Shown piece after piece: positions 15,547-23,768 of a DNA stretch of 33,704 nt (within the stretch, counting starts at the first letter, position 1; each line of letters starts with the position of its first letter). The stretch is taken from positions 1 through 33,704 of IMG/VR virus record IMGVR_UViG_3300046820_002270; one strand, written 5' to 3'. Both the position numbers and the translations under genes were made by a program. Under the pieces are notes generated by a model. The model saw only the letters and a list, made by a program, of their open reading frames with translations, was not told the origin of the DNA and made no database searches. The DNA comes from a virus.

Positions 15547-17447
15547 TAAGCTGTACGTACGTACAAGCTCTTAGTCGTTGTCTGCAGCGTGTTCTGCGCA
15601 GTAAGGCCTGTGTAAACTCCTGTATACGTTCCGGTCCACGCCCGCGTATATACGCCCGTGTATGCTCCCGAGTATGCACTTGTATAAGCGCCTGTAAACC
15701 CGCCACTGTAAACTCTATTATAAGCTCCTGTGTATGGTACTAATGAAGAATATGCTCCTGTATATATCCCACTGAAAGCACCGGTGAATGACTGAGCATA
15801 TGCTCCAGTAAATATTCGACTATACGTGCCTGAGTATGTTGAAGTAAACGAGGCATTTACGACTCGTGAATATACACCAGACCATGCACGTGTAAATGCT
15901 TGACTGTAGGCGCCTGAGTAGAAACCAGTAGTATACTCGCCTACAAATGCACCAGTCCATGTTTTTGCAATATCTTGATATGTACCGAGGTAGCTACCGG
16001 CGTAGAAGTTTTCCTGACGGCTACCAAACGTGCGCCGGTAACCACCGGTCCAATAACCGACATACGCTGTGCCAGTTACAGGCCCATATGCTCCAAGGTA
16101 GCTACCAGAGTAGAAGTTCTCCTCACGGCCACCAAAGGTGCGACGGTAACCACCAGTATACGCACCAATGTAAATAAGCGACTCAACGTTATACGCGCCA
16201 ATATAACCGCCCGTGTAGTTATTTTCCTGACGGCTACCAAACGTACGCAAGAATGCTCTTGTGTATGTGCCAATGTACGATGGACGGGTAAATAAACCGG
16301 TGTAGCTTCCCGCATATACACCAGTAAAGTAAATTATGTAACTGCCGGTGAATGCTCCTGTGTAACTTGTATTGTATGCGCCGGTGTACGAGCCGGGATA
16401 GGCTGCGGAGAAGGTTGAATTATACAATCCACTGAACGCGCCGGTGTATCCACCAGAGAAGGCACCGGTAAAGACATTGTTGTACGTACCGACGTATGGA
16501 CCACTAAACGGCGTAAGTAGGTTGTAGATGCCGGTCCACACTCGTGTAAAGTCATTACCATACTGACCGGTAAATGTACTTTGATAAGTTCCCGCGTATA
16601 TACCTGTGTAACTACCAACATATGTTCCAGCATAGTACCCGGTGTAAGAGTCGTCAAATGTAATGTTGAGGCGTTCGGTAGCAGCTCCAAGTGCCGTCCA
16701 CGAGCCGGTACCTGGGTAATTATTACCAAAAAAATATTGGCCAATTCCTTTTGTACGGATAGATTCACCAATAAAAACATACAGAGACTCTATTTCCGTG
16801 TCAGTCATTTCAACAAGACGTTGCTCGCCATTCACGAGCGTGTACTTGAGGGGTCTATATGTCGAACCTATCGATAAGGTATCCGTACGTTGCCATAAAA
16901 TGTAAGTGATCTGTGTAAGAGTTGTATTATTCCAATACGTATCATAAAAATTCGATACTTGGGTCCATGTACCTGAAGCTCCTAAAACGTTTGGATTTTG
17001 CGAACTAGAAGTAATGTAATAACTACCGTTACCGAGTACCGTTAATTTTTCAATGGTCGTTGGGAGAAGGTAGTCATAGATGTCTGAGTTAGACATCTCC
17101 AAAATTTGCTGCTCGTTACCGTTTGCAACATAATGAACAGGACGAGCACTGACGGAGGGCGTGATTGCTCTCTCATTTTGAGTAAACGTATAGGTTGCAA
17201 TTGTATTAACTGTGACCGGATGTGCGCCCGCGCCATCAGAAGTATGGTAGTCAATAAACGCACCACGGCTGACATCGTATGTGCCAGTGCCGTTAATTCT
17301 TAATTTTGATCCGTATACCGAATCAGGGTTTGCTAGTGCATAGTTGACAAGCTTAGGAACAATGATATCGGCAATCTCTGCGTTCGACATCTCCTGAACC
17401 CCAATAGCGACACCGTTGTCGTACTTCGCTCTAAGAGGTCTTCCCAT
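15546..17447 (-). CDS. x-aromatic-x-Gly repeat fibre (633 aa, paralogue)
   Basis: A shorter paralogue of the neighbouring 1,297-aa protein with the same architecture. Residues 1-266 carry three copies of the N-terminal domain: VQEMSNAEIADIIVPKLV at 17-34, ILEMSNSDIYDYLLPTTIEK at 115-134 with GTW at 159, and LVEMTDTEIESLYVFIGESI at 211-230 with GSW at 248, joined by RPVHY/RPLKY and LWQRTD linkers. Residues 267-614 are the Tyr/Phe-x-Gly array, including three RTFG-R-EN cassettes. The C terminus (KSLYVRTA) matches the KLWVRIA end of the paralogue. This suggests tandem gene duplication followed by array expansion in one copy. It lies 1 bp after the 402-aa fibre. An attached, possibly trimeric fibre is likely; the array's fold is unknown. 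Confidence 0.75.
   Translation of the reverse strand: MGRPLRAKYDNGVAIGVQEMSNAEIADIIVPKLVNYALANPDSVYGSKLRINGTGTYDVSRGAFIDYHTSDGAGAHPVTVNTIATYTFTQNERAITPSVSARPVHYVANGNEQQILEMSNSDIYDYLLPTTIEKLTVLGNGSYYITSSSQNPNVLGASGTWTQVSNFYDTYWNNTTLTQITYILWQRTDTLSIGSTYRPLKYTLVNGEQRLVEMTDTEIESLYVFIGESIRTKGIGQYFFGNNYPGTGSWTALGAATERLNITFDDSYTGYYAGTYVGSYTGIYAGTYQSTFTGQYGNDFTRVWTGIYNLLTPFSGPYVGTYNNVFTGAFSGGYTGAFSGLYNSTFSAAYPGSYTGAYNTSYTGAFTGSYIIYFTGVYAGSYTGLFTRPSYIGTYTRAFLRTFGSRQENNYTGGYIGAYNVESLIYIGAYTGGYRRTFGGREENFYSGSYLGAYGPVTGTAYVGYWTGGYRRTFGSRQENFYAGSYLGTYQDIAKTWTGAFVGEYTTGFYSGAYSQAFTRAWSGVYSRVVNASFTSTYSGTYSRIFTGAYAQSFTGAFSGIYTGAYSSLVPYTGAYNRVYSGGFTGAYTSAYSGAYTGVYTRAWTGTYTGVYTGLTAQNTLQTTTKSLYVRTA
15606..16649 (-). 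repeat. Tetrapeptide x-aromatic-x-Gly array, about 87 units
   Basis: The array of the 633-aa paralogue, about 348 residues in 12-bp coding units such as YYAG TYVG SYTG IYAG. It is more irregular than in the larger protein, with more Asn, Arg and Ser breaks. Confidence 0.8.
15970..16284 (-). repeat. Three diverged 35/36-aa cassettes (RRTFG-R-EN)
   Basis: Copies of the basic cassette occur around 16013, 16121 and 16226 (spacing 108 and 105 bp). They encode YRRTFGSRQENFYAGSYLG, YRRTFGGREENFYSGSYLG and LRTFGSRQENNYTGGYIG. They are homologous to the cassettes at 13101-13415 but differ from one another, unlike those. Confidence 0.8.
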
Positions 17448-17448
17448 T

Positions 17449-18657
17449 TCATGGTCCTACTCGTGTGCCGCTGACATTGTAAATGCCAAAGTTTCCTGCA
17501 TGCACGACATTACCACTCTTGTATTGAATGTTTGACATATCAATTGTCAATCCTGCCGTTGTCGATGTTGCATTCTGTTGTAAGTTGAATACAAAACCAC
17601 CGTCTTTAACAGAAGAGTTTGAATTGTCGTATGTCGTAAACGTTAGACGACTATTTGACGTGTTACTCGTCATAAAAGCAATCGTTGCGTTCTGTGACGC
17701 ATTCGATGTGCTCTTTAATTTTAAGCCCGTGTTTGATGTTGTGAATAACGTGTTGCCATTGATTGTGATGGCATCTGTCGTTGATGGTGCATTGTTTTTA
17801 ACACCAACAACTTTGTTAACTGCGTCAATAAAGAGAGCATCAGTTGAAACTGCAACGTTACCGCTTAGTGTTGTTACGCCAGCAACAGTAAATGCTCCGT
17901 TAACAATACCACTACCAAGAACACGAAGAGTACCTACGTTTGCTACGCCAACAGGAGCAAATAAAGATCCATTGCTCGAAAGAACAATCTTTACCGGTGT
18001 TAAAGTGTGTCCAGTTTCGCTTGTACCGCTTGCTGTTAAGTTAATGTTCGCGCCACCAAACGACGTTGCAAGTTGGAACGCCGTTGCGTTTGCGCTTATA
18101 ACGTGGTAAAAGGTAGCGTTGGTCAAACCAGTAACGGCTGTATTGCCAGCTGCAACAAGATACTGAACAAGCTCACCGTTACTAAAACCATGGACAGCTG
18201 CTGTAGTAATAAAGTCCGTTGCCGTTGCAACCCCACTAGCAGCATTAAACGAAGCTGAGCTACCGATAAAACTGTGTGTGTTTGATTGTGTCGATGTAAC
18301 AGCAGTGACTGTGTTTGCTGTAATTTGCCATAGACGGACGGCTGAACCAAACTGCGCTGATGTGTTTGATGTTGGAATAATAACATCAGCCGACGCGTTT
18401 GTTAACTGTGCAACACCTGTTGAGGTGACATTGCCAGCAAACAACTTGGATGTGTGTATTATCCAACGCTGTGTGGTGTTACCAAGAGCGTATGTATCGT
18501 CAGATGTAGGTTTGTAATCAGCCGAGCTCGTACCACTAAAAGCGAGGTTACCCCCGACAGCAAAGTCGCCTTCAACCCTGAAGTTACCGCTAACGTTGGC
18601 TGTTCCAACAACCTCTAATCCGTTATCGACTTTGAATTTTGTATTACTAGCAGCCAT
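17449..18657 (-). CDS. Tail fibre-like protein with ALGNTTQRW and HGF/ETGH modules
   Basis: This is a 402-aa fibre-type protein. Residues of about 1-45 (KFKVDNGLEVVGTANVSGNF, RVEGDFAVGGNLAFSG) are short beta repeats. SDDTYALGNTTQRWI at about 53-67 is the common phage-fibre motif (T-D-x-x-Y-x-L-G-x-x-x-x-R-W), and a second LW motif follows (AQFGSAVRLWQI). Residues of about 143-220 form a compact module from ATDFITTAAVHGF to SGTSETGHTL that also occurs in the gp7-like protein of this window. The C-terminal part has an INGN...FTTSNTG..LKS pattern and ends GIYNVSGTRVGP. It is one of four fibre genes in tandem; a clear AAGGTAAG ribosome site precedes the ATG. It is probably a fibre segment or adaptor. 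Confidence 0.68.
   Translation of the reverse strand: MAASNTKFKVDNGLEVVGTANVSGNFRVEGDFAVGGNLAFSGTSSADYKPTSDDTYALGNTTQRWIIHTSKLFAGNVTSTGVAQLTNASADVIIPTSNTSAQFGSAVRLWQITANTVTAVTSTQSNTHSFIGSSASFNAASGVATATDFITTAAVHGFSNGELVQYLVAAGNTAVTGLTNATFYHVISANATAFQLATSFGGANINLTASGTSETGHTLTPVKIVLSSNGSLFAPVGVANVGTLRVLGSGIVNGAFTVAGVTTLSGNVAVSTDALFIDAVNKVVGVKNNAPSTTDAITINGNTLFTTSNTGLKLKSTSNASQNATIAFMTSNTSNSRLTFTTYDNSNSSVKDGGFVFNLQQNATSTTAGLTIDMSNIQYKSGNVVHAGNFGIYNVSGTRVGP
17996..18230 (-). repeat. Dispersed HGF...ETGH module, copy in the fibre gene
   Basis: This encodes a module of about 75 aa: HGFSNGELVQYLVAAGNTAV, GLTNATFYHVISANATAFQL, INLTASGTSETGHT. A clear homologue lies at about 31553-31785 in the gp7-like gene. 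Confidence 0.7.
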
Positions 18658-18668
18658 TACTTACCTTA

Positions 18669-20579
18669 TTATTTTATGTACTGCACAAACAACTTTGCAC
18701 TTGTATTGGCACTTGTTTGTTGGAATTTAACTGAAACAGCTGAGCTATTTATTGTTGCTGAATACACACCAACGTTGGCTCCCTCCGGGGCTGCAACAAC
18801 GGCATACGATGTAAGAATAACGTCCGTTTCGTTCTGCGCAATAACTAATTCTTGTACTTGTGTATTGGCACCTGTTCTCGTCGTAGTACGAGAGAGTATC
18901 TTTGCGCCATGGTACGTACCAATTGGGAAACTGAAAATTTCAACTGGTGTAAAGCTACCTGATCCATTTGCGTTACCAATGTTTGTGTTTGCTATAACGG
19001 CTTGAACAATCTCCGTCTGAATTGTTACATTACCACCAAACGTTGTGGTGGTAGAAACATTGAGGAAACCTGTTACAGTCGTATTACCAACACTAGCTGT
19101 ATTGTTAACTGTGAAACCACCATTAACAGTTGCTGCGCCATTTACGTTCAATGTCGAGCTAACATTAGCAAAACCGGTTATTGTTGTATTACCAACGCCG
19201 GCTGTATTGTTAACCGTCAAAGCACCGTTAACAGTTGTAGCACCTGTAACATTCAGAGTCGTGCTGACGTTTGCAAAACCGGTAATAGTTGTGTTACCGC
19301 TTGAAACTGTGTTGTTAATTGTGACGGCACCGTTAACAGTTACACCGCCACCAACACCCAAGGTCGACGCTAAGCTAACAGTGTTTGAAAAATTCGTAGC
19401 GTTTGTAACTGCTAAGTTACCAACAAGGGAGAGACTATTTGCACTCAGAGCAACGTTTGTAACTGTTGAGTTACCTGTTAGGACAACAGAAGAAACAGAG
19501 GAGTTACCCTTCAGCGTAGTGTTGCCTGTAAAGACTGAAACAGCGCCAACGGTCAATTGCGATGCCGTTACATCAAGGTTTGTCGATGTTGTGTTACCAG
19601 TTAATACAACGGCGTTAACGGTTGTATTACTCTTTAACGTTGTATTGCCTGTAACAATCGACACGGCGCCTATTGTTAGTTGTGATGCCGTTACATCTAG
19701 GTTTGTTGATGTTGCATTACCAGTCAAAACAATTGCATTAACTGAGGAGTTACCCTTCAACGTTGTATTACCTGTTGCAATTGTTACAGCATTGATATTC
19801 AAGCCGGTCGTTGTGACAGCAACGTTAGTAGCGGTTGCATTACCAGTCAGTGTAGCGATAGTGACGGAACTATTTGCCTTGATCGTAGTGTTACCCGTGA
19901 AGACCGAAACAGCATCAACTGTCAACTGCGATGCTGTTACATCAAGGTTTGTTGACGTGGCGTTACCCGTCAACACAATACCATTGACGGTTGTGTTGCT
20001 CTTGAGAGTGGTATTAGCCAGTACGGTAACAGTAGTTGCATTCACATAAACGTTAGCTGCTTGAACGTATGTGTTAGAAGTAATAGAAGCCTGTCCACCA
20101 CGTATTGTAGTGTTTGCGTTATTAATATCAGCGTTTGACGTAACGGTTGCCTGGCCGCCCTGTATGACTGTAGCTGCTGCGTTTACAAAAACGTTAGCGG
20201 CGTTTAAGTACACGTTCGATGTTGATATAACAAAACCACCACGGAGTGTTGTTAGCGCAGTATTAACGTTGACGTTTGCTGCATTGAGAAAGACGTTGGC
20301 TGAGCTGTAAAGGTTAGCACCGCTGAAATTTGCATTAGATGTAATGTTCAGATTTGCTGCTGTTGCAACGTTTCCGCCACGTAACGCCGTACCAACACCG
20401 ATTGTGTTAGCAGCAAAAATACCAATTAGTTGCGAGTTACCAGTGACAGATGCACCTGCGGCCGCTGTGTTTGCAGTAAGGGCTTGATTTGTAAAAGTAT
20501 CAGCCATCTGGTTGGTGATACCAATCCATGTTGCAAAAGAGTCTGATGCGATAACAACGTTCGCTATTGCTTTAGCCAT
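18669..20579 (-). CDS. Repeat-built tail fibre protein (636 aa)
   Basis: The N terminus (MAKAIANVVIASDSFATWIG ... DTFTNQALTANT) and the following GNSQLIGIFAANTIGVG / LRGGNV segments are a recognisable marine T4-like fibre start. Residues of about 75-190 have NVYLNAANVFVNAA-type repeats. Residues of about 190-370 have 41-aa repeats built on TTLKxNxxVNxxVLTGNxT and STNLDVTASQLT. Then come TTITGFANVSxTLNVxGA units (about 440-520) and a C-terminal beta-domain (GSFTPVEIFSFPIGTYHGAK, VQELVIAQNETDVILTSYAV, ending LFVQYIK) of a type that ends many phage fibres and may bear receptor binding. The first bases overlap the 74-aa gene by 8 bp. Confidence 0.75.
   Translation of the reverse strand: MAKAIANVVIASDSFATWIGITNQMADTFTNQALTANTAAAGASVTGNSQLIGIFAANTIGVGTALRGGNVATAANLNITSNANFSGANLYSSANVFLNAANVNVNTALTTLRGGFVISTSNVYLNAANVFVNAAATVIQGGQATVTSNADINNANTTIRGGQASITSNTYVQAANVYVNATTVTVLANTTLKSNTTVNGIVLTGNATSTNLDVTASQLTVDAVSVFTGNTTIKANSSVTIATLTGNATATNVAVTTTGLNINAVTIATGNTTLKGNSSVNAIVLTGNATSTNLDVTASQLTIGAVSIVTGNTTLKSNTTVNAVVLTGNTTSTNLDVTASQLTVGAVSVFTGNTTLKGNSSVSSVVLTGNSTVTNVALSANSLSLVGNLAVTNATNFSNTVSLASTLGVGGGVTVNGAVTINNTVSSGNTTITGFANVSTTLNVTGATTVNGALTVNNTAGVGNTTITGFANVSSTLNVNGAATVNGGFTVNNTASVGNTTVTGFLNVSTTTTFGGNVTIQTEIVQAVIANTNIGNANGSGSFTPVEIFSFPIGTYHGAKILSRTTTRTGANTQVQELVIAQNETDVILTSYAVVAAPEGANVGVYSATINSSAVSVKFQQTSANTSAKLFVQYIK
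19510..19995 (-). repeat. 123-bp (41-aa) tandem repeats in the 636-aa fibre
   Basis: Segments starting gatgccgtta at 19561 and 19684 and gatgctgtta at 19930 are separated by 123 and 246 bp, so about four units with one more diverged. They encode TNLDVTASQLTV...GNTTLKxN. Several synonymous differences show that the repeats are not brand new. Confidence 0.75.
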
Positions 20580-20796
20580 TTGTCTTTCCGTTCAATAATT
20601 GTTGGAGCATCTGCTTAATATCACTCATTTCCCGTTGCAGGCCTTGCACCTGGTCTACGGCTTTATAAAGTTGCAAATGCTTCTCTCGTTCTTTGAGATA
20701 TTGTGCATATCCTTGCTTGTCTATATTTAGAATAGCCGTTGATCGACTATCTCGAACGTATCTGTAATCATCCGTTTTAAGTAGGTTGTTTTTCAT
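20572..20796 (-). CDS. Small conserved coiled-coil protein (74 aa)
   Basis: A 74-aa protein of a family I recognise as a small hypothetical placed ahead of fibre genes in T4-like marine phages: MKNNLLKTDDYRYVRDSRST, then AILNIDKQGYAQYLKEREKH, then a helix VQGLQREMSDIKQMLQQLLN with heptad spacing. It has no enzymatic motif. The ATG overlaps the TGA of the preceding baseplate gene (ATGA), and its own stop lies inside the start of the 636-aa fibre, so it is translationally locked between them. An assembly factor or a small baseplate component is possible; the function is unknown. Confidence 0.7.
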   Translation of the reverse strand: MKNNLLKTDDYRYVRDSRSTAILNIDKQGYAQYLKEREKHLQLYKAVDQVQGLQREMSDIKQMLQQLLNGKTNG

Positions 20797-22823
20797 GCTG
20801 AAACTGCAATTGCTCGTATATCATCGACATAAGGAATACGTATACCGTCACTCGAAAGAAGAACTAGCTTAACAGTAAACTTATCATACCCTCTAAACAC
20901 GGCACCAGCCTTATTAAAATATGTCAACACACTTCTAGATTGCACGTCAAGGAATGCGCTCTGTGGTCGTGACAGGACATCCACCTTGAAGCCGCTTCCC
21001 AATATACTTGCGTTTGATCCGGGACCAGTAGCAACCGTTATAGTTGTCGCGTTTGCTGCAACGACTGTATCAACAAAGTAGTTATTTGGGAAGGTCGTAG
21101 AGTATACGCGTACTGAAGAACCAACAGGCACGTTTGTACCTACTGTTCCACTTGTTCCTATTATAACGGTACAAGCAGATCCCACTGTAAAGGTACCCGT
21201 TGCAGCTGTTCCTTTACCATAGTAAGGAACCTCAAAAGGCAATTCCTTGAAGTCGTAAATATTTGAAGGGCTGCTGAAAGGAACATCTGTACCCACAAAA
21301 GAAAGCTGGGTCCAATCTTTCAGATCGATACTCTCAGGATCTTCACTGTTATGAAAACGTGCATATGCTTCGATTGTTGTTCCGGACGGTCTGTAACCGC
21401 GAAGATACAGTTTCATATCCTCGGAAACTTGATCTGCAAGATCCACCGTCTTTGTTATATAACGTGCCTGCGCAGATCCAGCGCCCTTATATTCATTCGT
21501 TGACGTATTGTTTATATCATAACGCTCAACGAATAAGTCCAGGTTTTCTTCACGAACATATGGCGACACGTAAGGATTGTTTGTTGTAAACGTCAACGTG
21601 CCGGCAAATGGATTTGCCTCGCCAGCTAAAATACGATTCGTTTGCGAGCTCATCACAGCATCGTAACTATTAACAAACATGCGCTGACCGAGGGTTGCGT
21701 CGACCTGTCTTGAAGCCAGCACGGTGCCACCGTTGTTGGCAAAGTTTAGAGTAGCTGTTGCTGTAGTACCACCAGGTGTCCGTATTGCATAGTTCGGCAC
21801 AACGCTATTTAATTGATAGTCTGTTATTGCAGAGATTGTTGCAGATGCTAACGAATCTACACCTTTGATGTTGTCGCCAACAGCAAAGTAGGTTGTAGTG
21901 TTAGCTGTCGAATCGTTTAGAACTATGCTATCGGAAATACCATCAGCATAGAACATTTTTGCGGTTGGTGTCTTATAGTATTTTCCGACTGCGTTTGTAA
22001 AAGAAGGAGGTTCCGTGAGTGTCAACAATGTTGTGTTTGATCGCGAAGCAACAATGCGCACTTCTGTATTTTCCGCTGTTCCATCTGTAATTACAAAAGC
22101 GTCGCCTTCGTTAAGTGTGGAGAAGTTTGTACCCGTCCCAACAAGAGACGTGGAAGAAGCATTGATACTTACGGTGCCCGTTGCATTCGCAGACACCTTG
22201 TAGACATCTTCCCCGCCTTTAAATGTACCGGTTTTATCACTAAACGAAATCAATTCGTACGGACGACTGCTAACCTGGAACGTCATGGAGGTTGCAGTGT
22301 GCTTTGCAACCTTGAGACGGAACGCAAGATCTGCATCGACAACCGGTGTTAGAGTCTTACCGTTCGTCATTGTGAACAACGAGCCGTCTACCTTTCCGGA
22401 AGACACTGATGTTTTTGTGGTTGTGCCAAGAATATTTTCGCCAGCTTTGTTATACCAAATTTTAAAGTCCGGGTCACTACCGTCAAACTTAATCAAAATT
22501 GCATACTTGCGATCTGATGGTGCTGGCAATGGCTGATTAAAGACAAACGATGTTGTATCTGTTCCGTCTGTATCCGCGACAATATTATCATACTCAACAC
22601 GTGCTGAAAATGTATGGTGGTAGAGAGTCAGATCCGGTGATCCGTCTTCTTTACACCCACAGAGAAAAATAGAGATACCAGGTTTGTTAATGCCTGATTT
22701 TGTTTTGCCTGCTGTTGGCTTTCTGTATATGTAAAGATCAATTCCAGTAATGCTTGCTACATCAGCACCCTGGATGGCATCTTTATCAAGAAAGAATGTT
22801 TGAGCTAAATCGAATCCTGCCAT
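20793..22823 (-). CDS. Baseplate/tail structural protein (AQTF family, 676 aa)
   Basis: The N terminus MAGFDLAQTFFLDKDAIQGA and ITGIDLYIYRKP...GISIFLCGCKEDGSPDL belongs to a beta-sandwich type (P-x-AQTF, then I-D-L-Y-F, then G-x-P) common in large myovirus baseplate proteins, where it often forms the C-terminal part of a DUF4815 protein. Here it is a separate gene. A later region, ARYITKTVDLADQVSEDMKL / YLRGYRPSGTTIEAYARFHN and LKDWTQL, is also typical, as is the end VKLVLLSSDGIRIPYVDDIR. Insertions with GTGTNFSTLNEGDAFVITDG-like short beta modules lie between. It probably forms part of the baseplate rim or the fibre attachment. It occupies the zone of T4 genes 9-11, without clear similarity to those proteins. 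Confidence 0.7.
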   Translation of the reverse strand: MAGFDLAQTFFLDKDAIQGADVASITGIDLYIYRKPTAGKTKSGINKPGISIFLCGCKEDGSPDLTLYHHTFSARVEYDNIVADTDGTDTTSFVFNQPLPAPSDRKYAILIKFDGSDPDFKIWYNKAGENILGTTTKTSVSSGKVDGSLFTMTNGKTLTPVVDADLAFRLKVAKHTATSMTFQVSSRPYELISFSDKTGTFKGGEDVYKVSANATGTVSINASSTSLVGTGTNFSTLNEGDAFVITDGTAENTEVRIVASRSNTTLLTLTEPPSFTNAVGKYYKTPTAKMFYADGISDSIVLNDSTANTTTYFAVGDNIKGVDSLASATISAITDYQLNSVVPNYAIRTPGGTTATATLNFANNGGTVLASRQVDATLGQRMFVNSYDAVMSSQTNRILAGEANPFAGTLTFTTNNPYVSPYVREENLDLFVERYDINNTSTNEYKGAGSAQARYITKTVDLADQVSEDMKLYLRGYRPSGTTIEAYARFHNSEDPESIDLKDWTQLSFVGTDVPFSSPSNIYDFKELPFEVPYYGKGTAATGTFTVGSACTVIIGTSGTVGTNVPVGSSVRVYSTTFPNNYFVDTVVAANATTITVATGPGSNASILGSGFKVDVLSRPQSAFLDVQSRSVLTYFNKAGAVFRGYDKFTVKLVLLSSDGIRIPYVDDIRAIAVSA

Positions 22824-22837
22824 TTGTTTTTCCTATT

Positions 22838-23260
22838 TTAAGCCGCGACGTCTTCAAATTCACTTACAGGCGGTATGTAGATTTGAACGCGAATATGACT
22901 TCTGAAGTACGAGAGTGCGAGCGTATCGTAATTATCAGGTAAGCTTGCAACATTCAATGTTGTTAGTATCACTTCTTTAACACCTGCTACAGCATTTGCT
23001 GCCGCTTGCGCTTGTGCAAGAGGCGTCTCGCCACCAGCTAATCCCGAGTCATAGTAATAATCAAATTCAACATATCCATCCGCGTCCGTTTTCAACGTGT
23101 CACCGAGCTTACCGCCAACTGGTTTCAATTTTGATCCATCGACTAACTGACGCTCAAAATAAAACTTATGAATAGTCATTGGTTGCAGACCATTAACTGC
23201 AAATCTAAAGACTTGTTCACGTGAAATAAACTGTACTCGGGGGTCTTTTCTTTCTGGCAT
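22838..23260 (-). CDS. Small beta-rich tail protein (140 aa)
   Basis: A 140-aa protein with VFRFAVNGLQPMTIHKFYFE then RQLVDGSKLKPVGGKLGDTL and KTDADGYVEFDYYYDSG. The pattern F-x-V-x-G-L-x-P-x-T-x-H-x-F-x-F followed by TD-x-x-G-x-x-x-F is familiar from myovirus baseplate and fibre proteins, where it forms an Ig-like domain. The C terminus (YFRSHIRVQIYIPPVSEF) is a beta strand followed by acidic residues. It lies between the papain-like enzyme and the AQTF protein, with 14-16 bp gaps and AG-rich ribosome sites (AAAGAGAA). No catalytic residues are evident. It is probably a structural adaptor for the AQTF protein. Confidence 0.62.
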   Translation of the reverse strand: MPERKDPRVQFISREQVFRFAVNGLQPMTIHKFYFERQLVDGSKLKPVGGKLGDTLKTDADGYVEFDYYYDSGLAGGETPLAQAQAAANAVAGVKEVILTTLNVASLPDNYDTLALSYFRSHIRVQIYIPPVSEFEDVAA

Positions 23261-23276
23261 TTTGTTTTCTCTTTAA

Positions 23277-23768
23277 TTAAACAGGTGCAAGTTGCATACT
23301 TTGCGTTTCAATTATACGTGCTTTCGGATGCTTGATCAATTGGCGAAATAAATCACCGGGAGATATTTTCTTCTTTGTATCGTCGAATAGTTTGATATCA
23401 ACCTTTTCAAGTCCATATGCACAAAACTCCGAACACATCCATAAAGAAGAATCTTTCCAGTTTTTCTTCTTGCGAGGTATAAGCACGTTAAATGGTGCTA
23501 ACGCTGTGTAGTCGTAAGGAATACCTATTTGTGTCTTTGCCCAGTGATAAACTCTTCGCTCTTCTTCTGGCGTTATATCAACCTCAACAAATGTCTGTAC
23601 AGGATATTTTTTCTTTGTCGAAACAACAACACCCATTTCCATTGCTGGAAAAACAGACACTCCATTAGAAAAAACAAACTCGCAATGAGAATAGCGAGAC
23701 CACGTCCACAACCTTACCAAAGGGGATAGAGGAAGATAGATGTGGTTCGCACTAAATTTAACTATCAT
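23277..23768 (-). CDS. Permuted papain-like (YiiX/NlpC-P60-type) enzyme
   Basis: A 163-aa protein with the circularly permuted papain layout: a catalytic-type His first (SRYSHCEFVFSNG, H28), then VSVFPAMEMGVVV, an IGIPYDYTALAPFNVL segment at about 81-96, and the candidate nucleophile in WMCSEFCAYGLE (C112). YiiX, LRAT and related NlpC/P60-superfamily proteins have the same order and act on peptide, lipid or amide bonds. No signal peptide or transmembrane helix is seen. I chose the ATG at 23768, which overlaps the stop of the upstream gene by 11 bases, over the TTG at 23819. Placement in the baseplate region suggests a tail-associated cell-wall amidase or a processing protease; the neighbour upstream carries a Hint domain. 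The function is not certain. Confidence 0.68.
   Translation of the reverse strand: MIVKFSANHIYLPLSPLVRLWTWSRYSHCEFVFSNGVSVFPAMEMGVVVSTKKKYPVQTFVEVDITPEEERRVYHWAKTQIGIPYDYTALAPFNVLIPRKKKNWKDSSLWMCSEFCAYGLEKVDIKLFDDTKKKISPGDLFRQLIKHPKARIIETQSMQLAPV

Noticed and set aside
19045-20049. 334-codon plus-strand open frame opposite the 636-aa fibre
   Set aside because: Same cause: low-complexity antisense reading of the 41-aa repeats, no start context and no recognisable domain.
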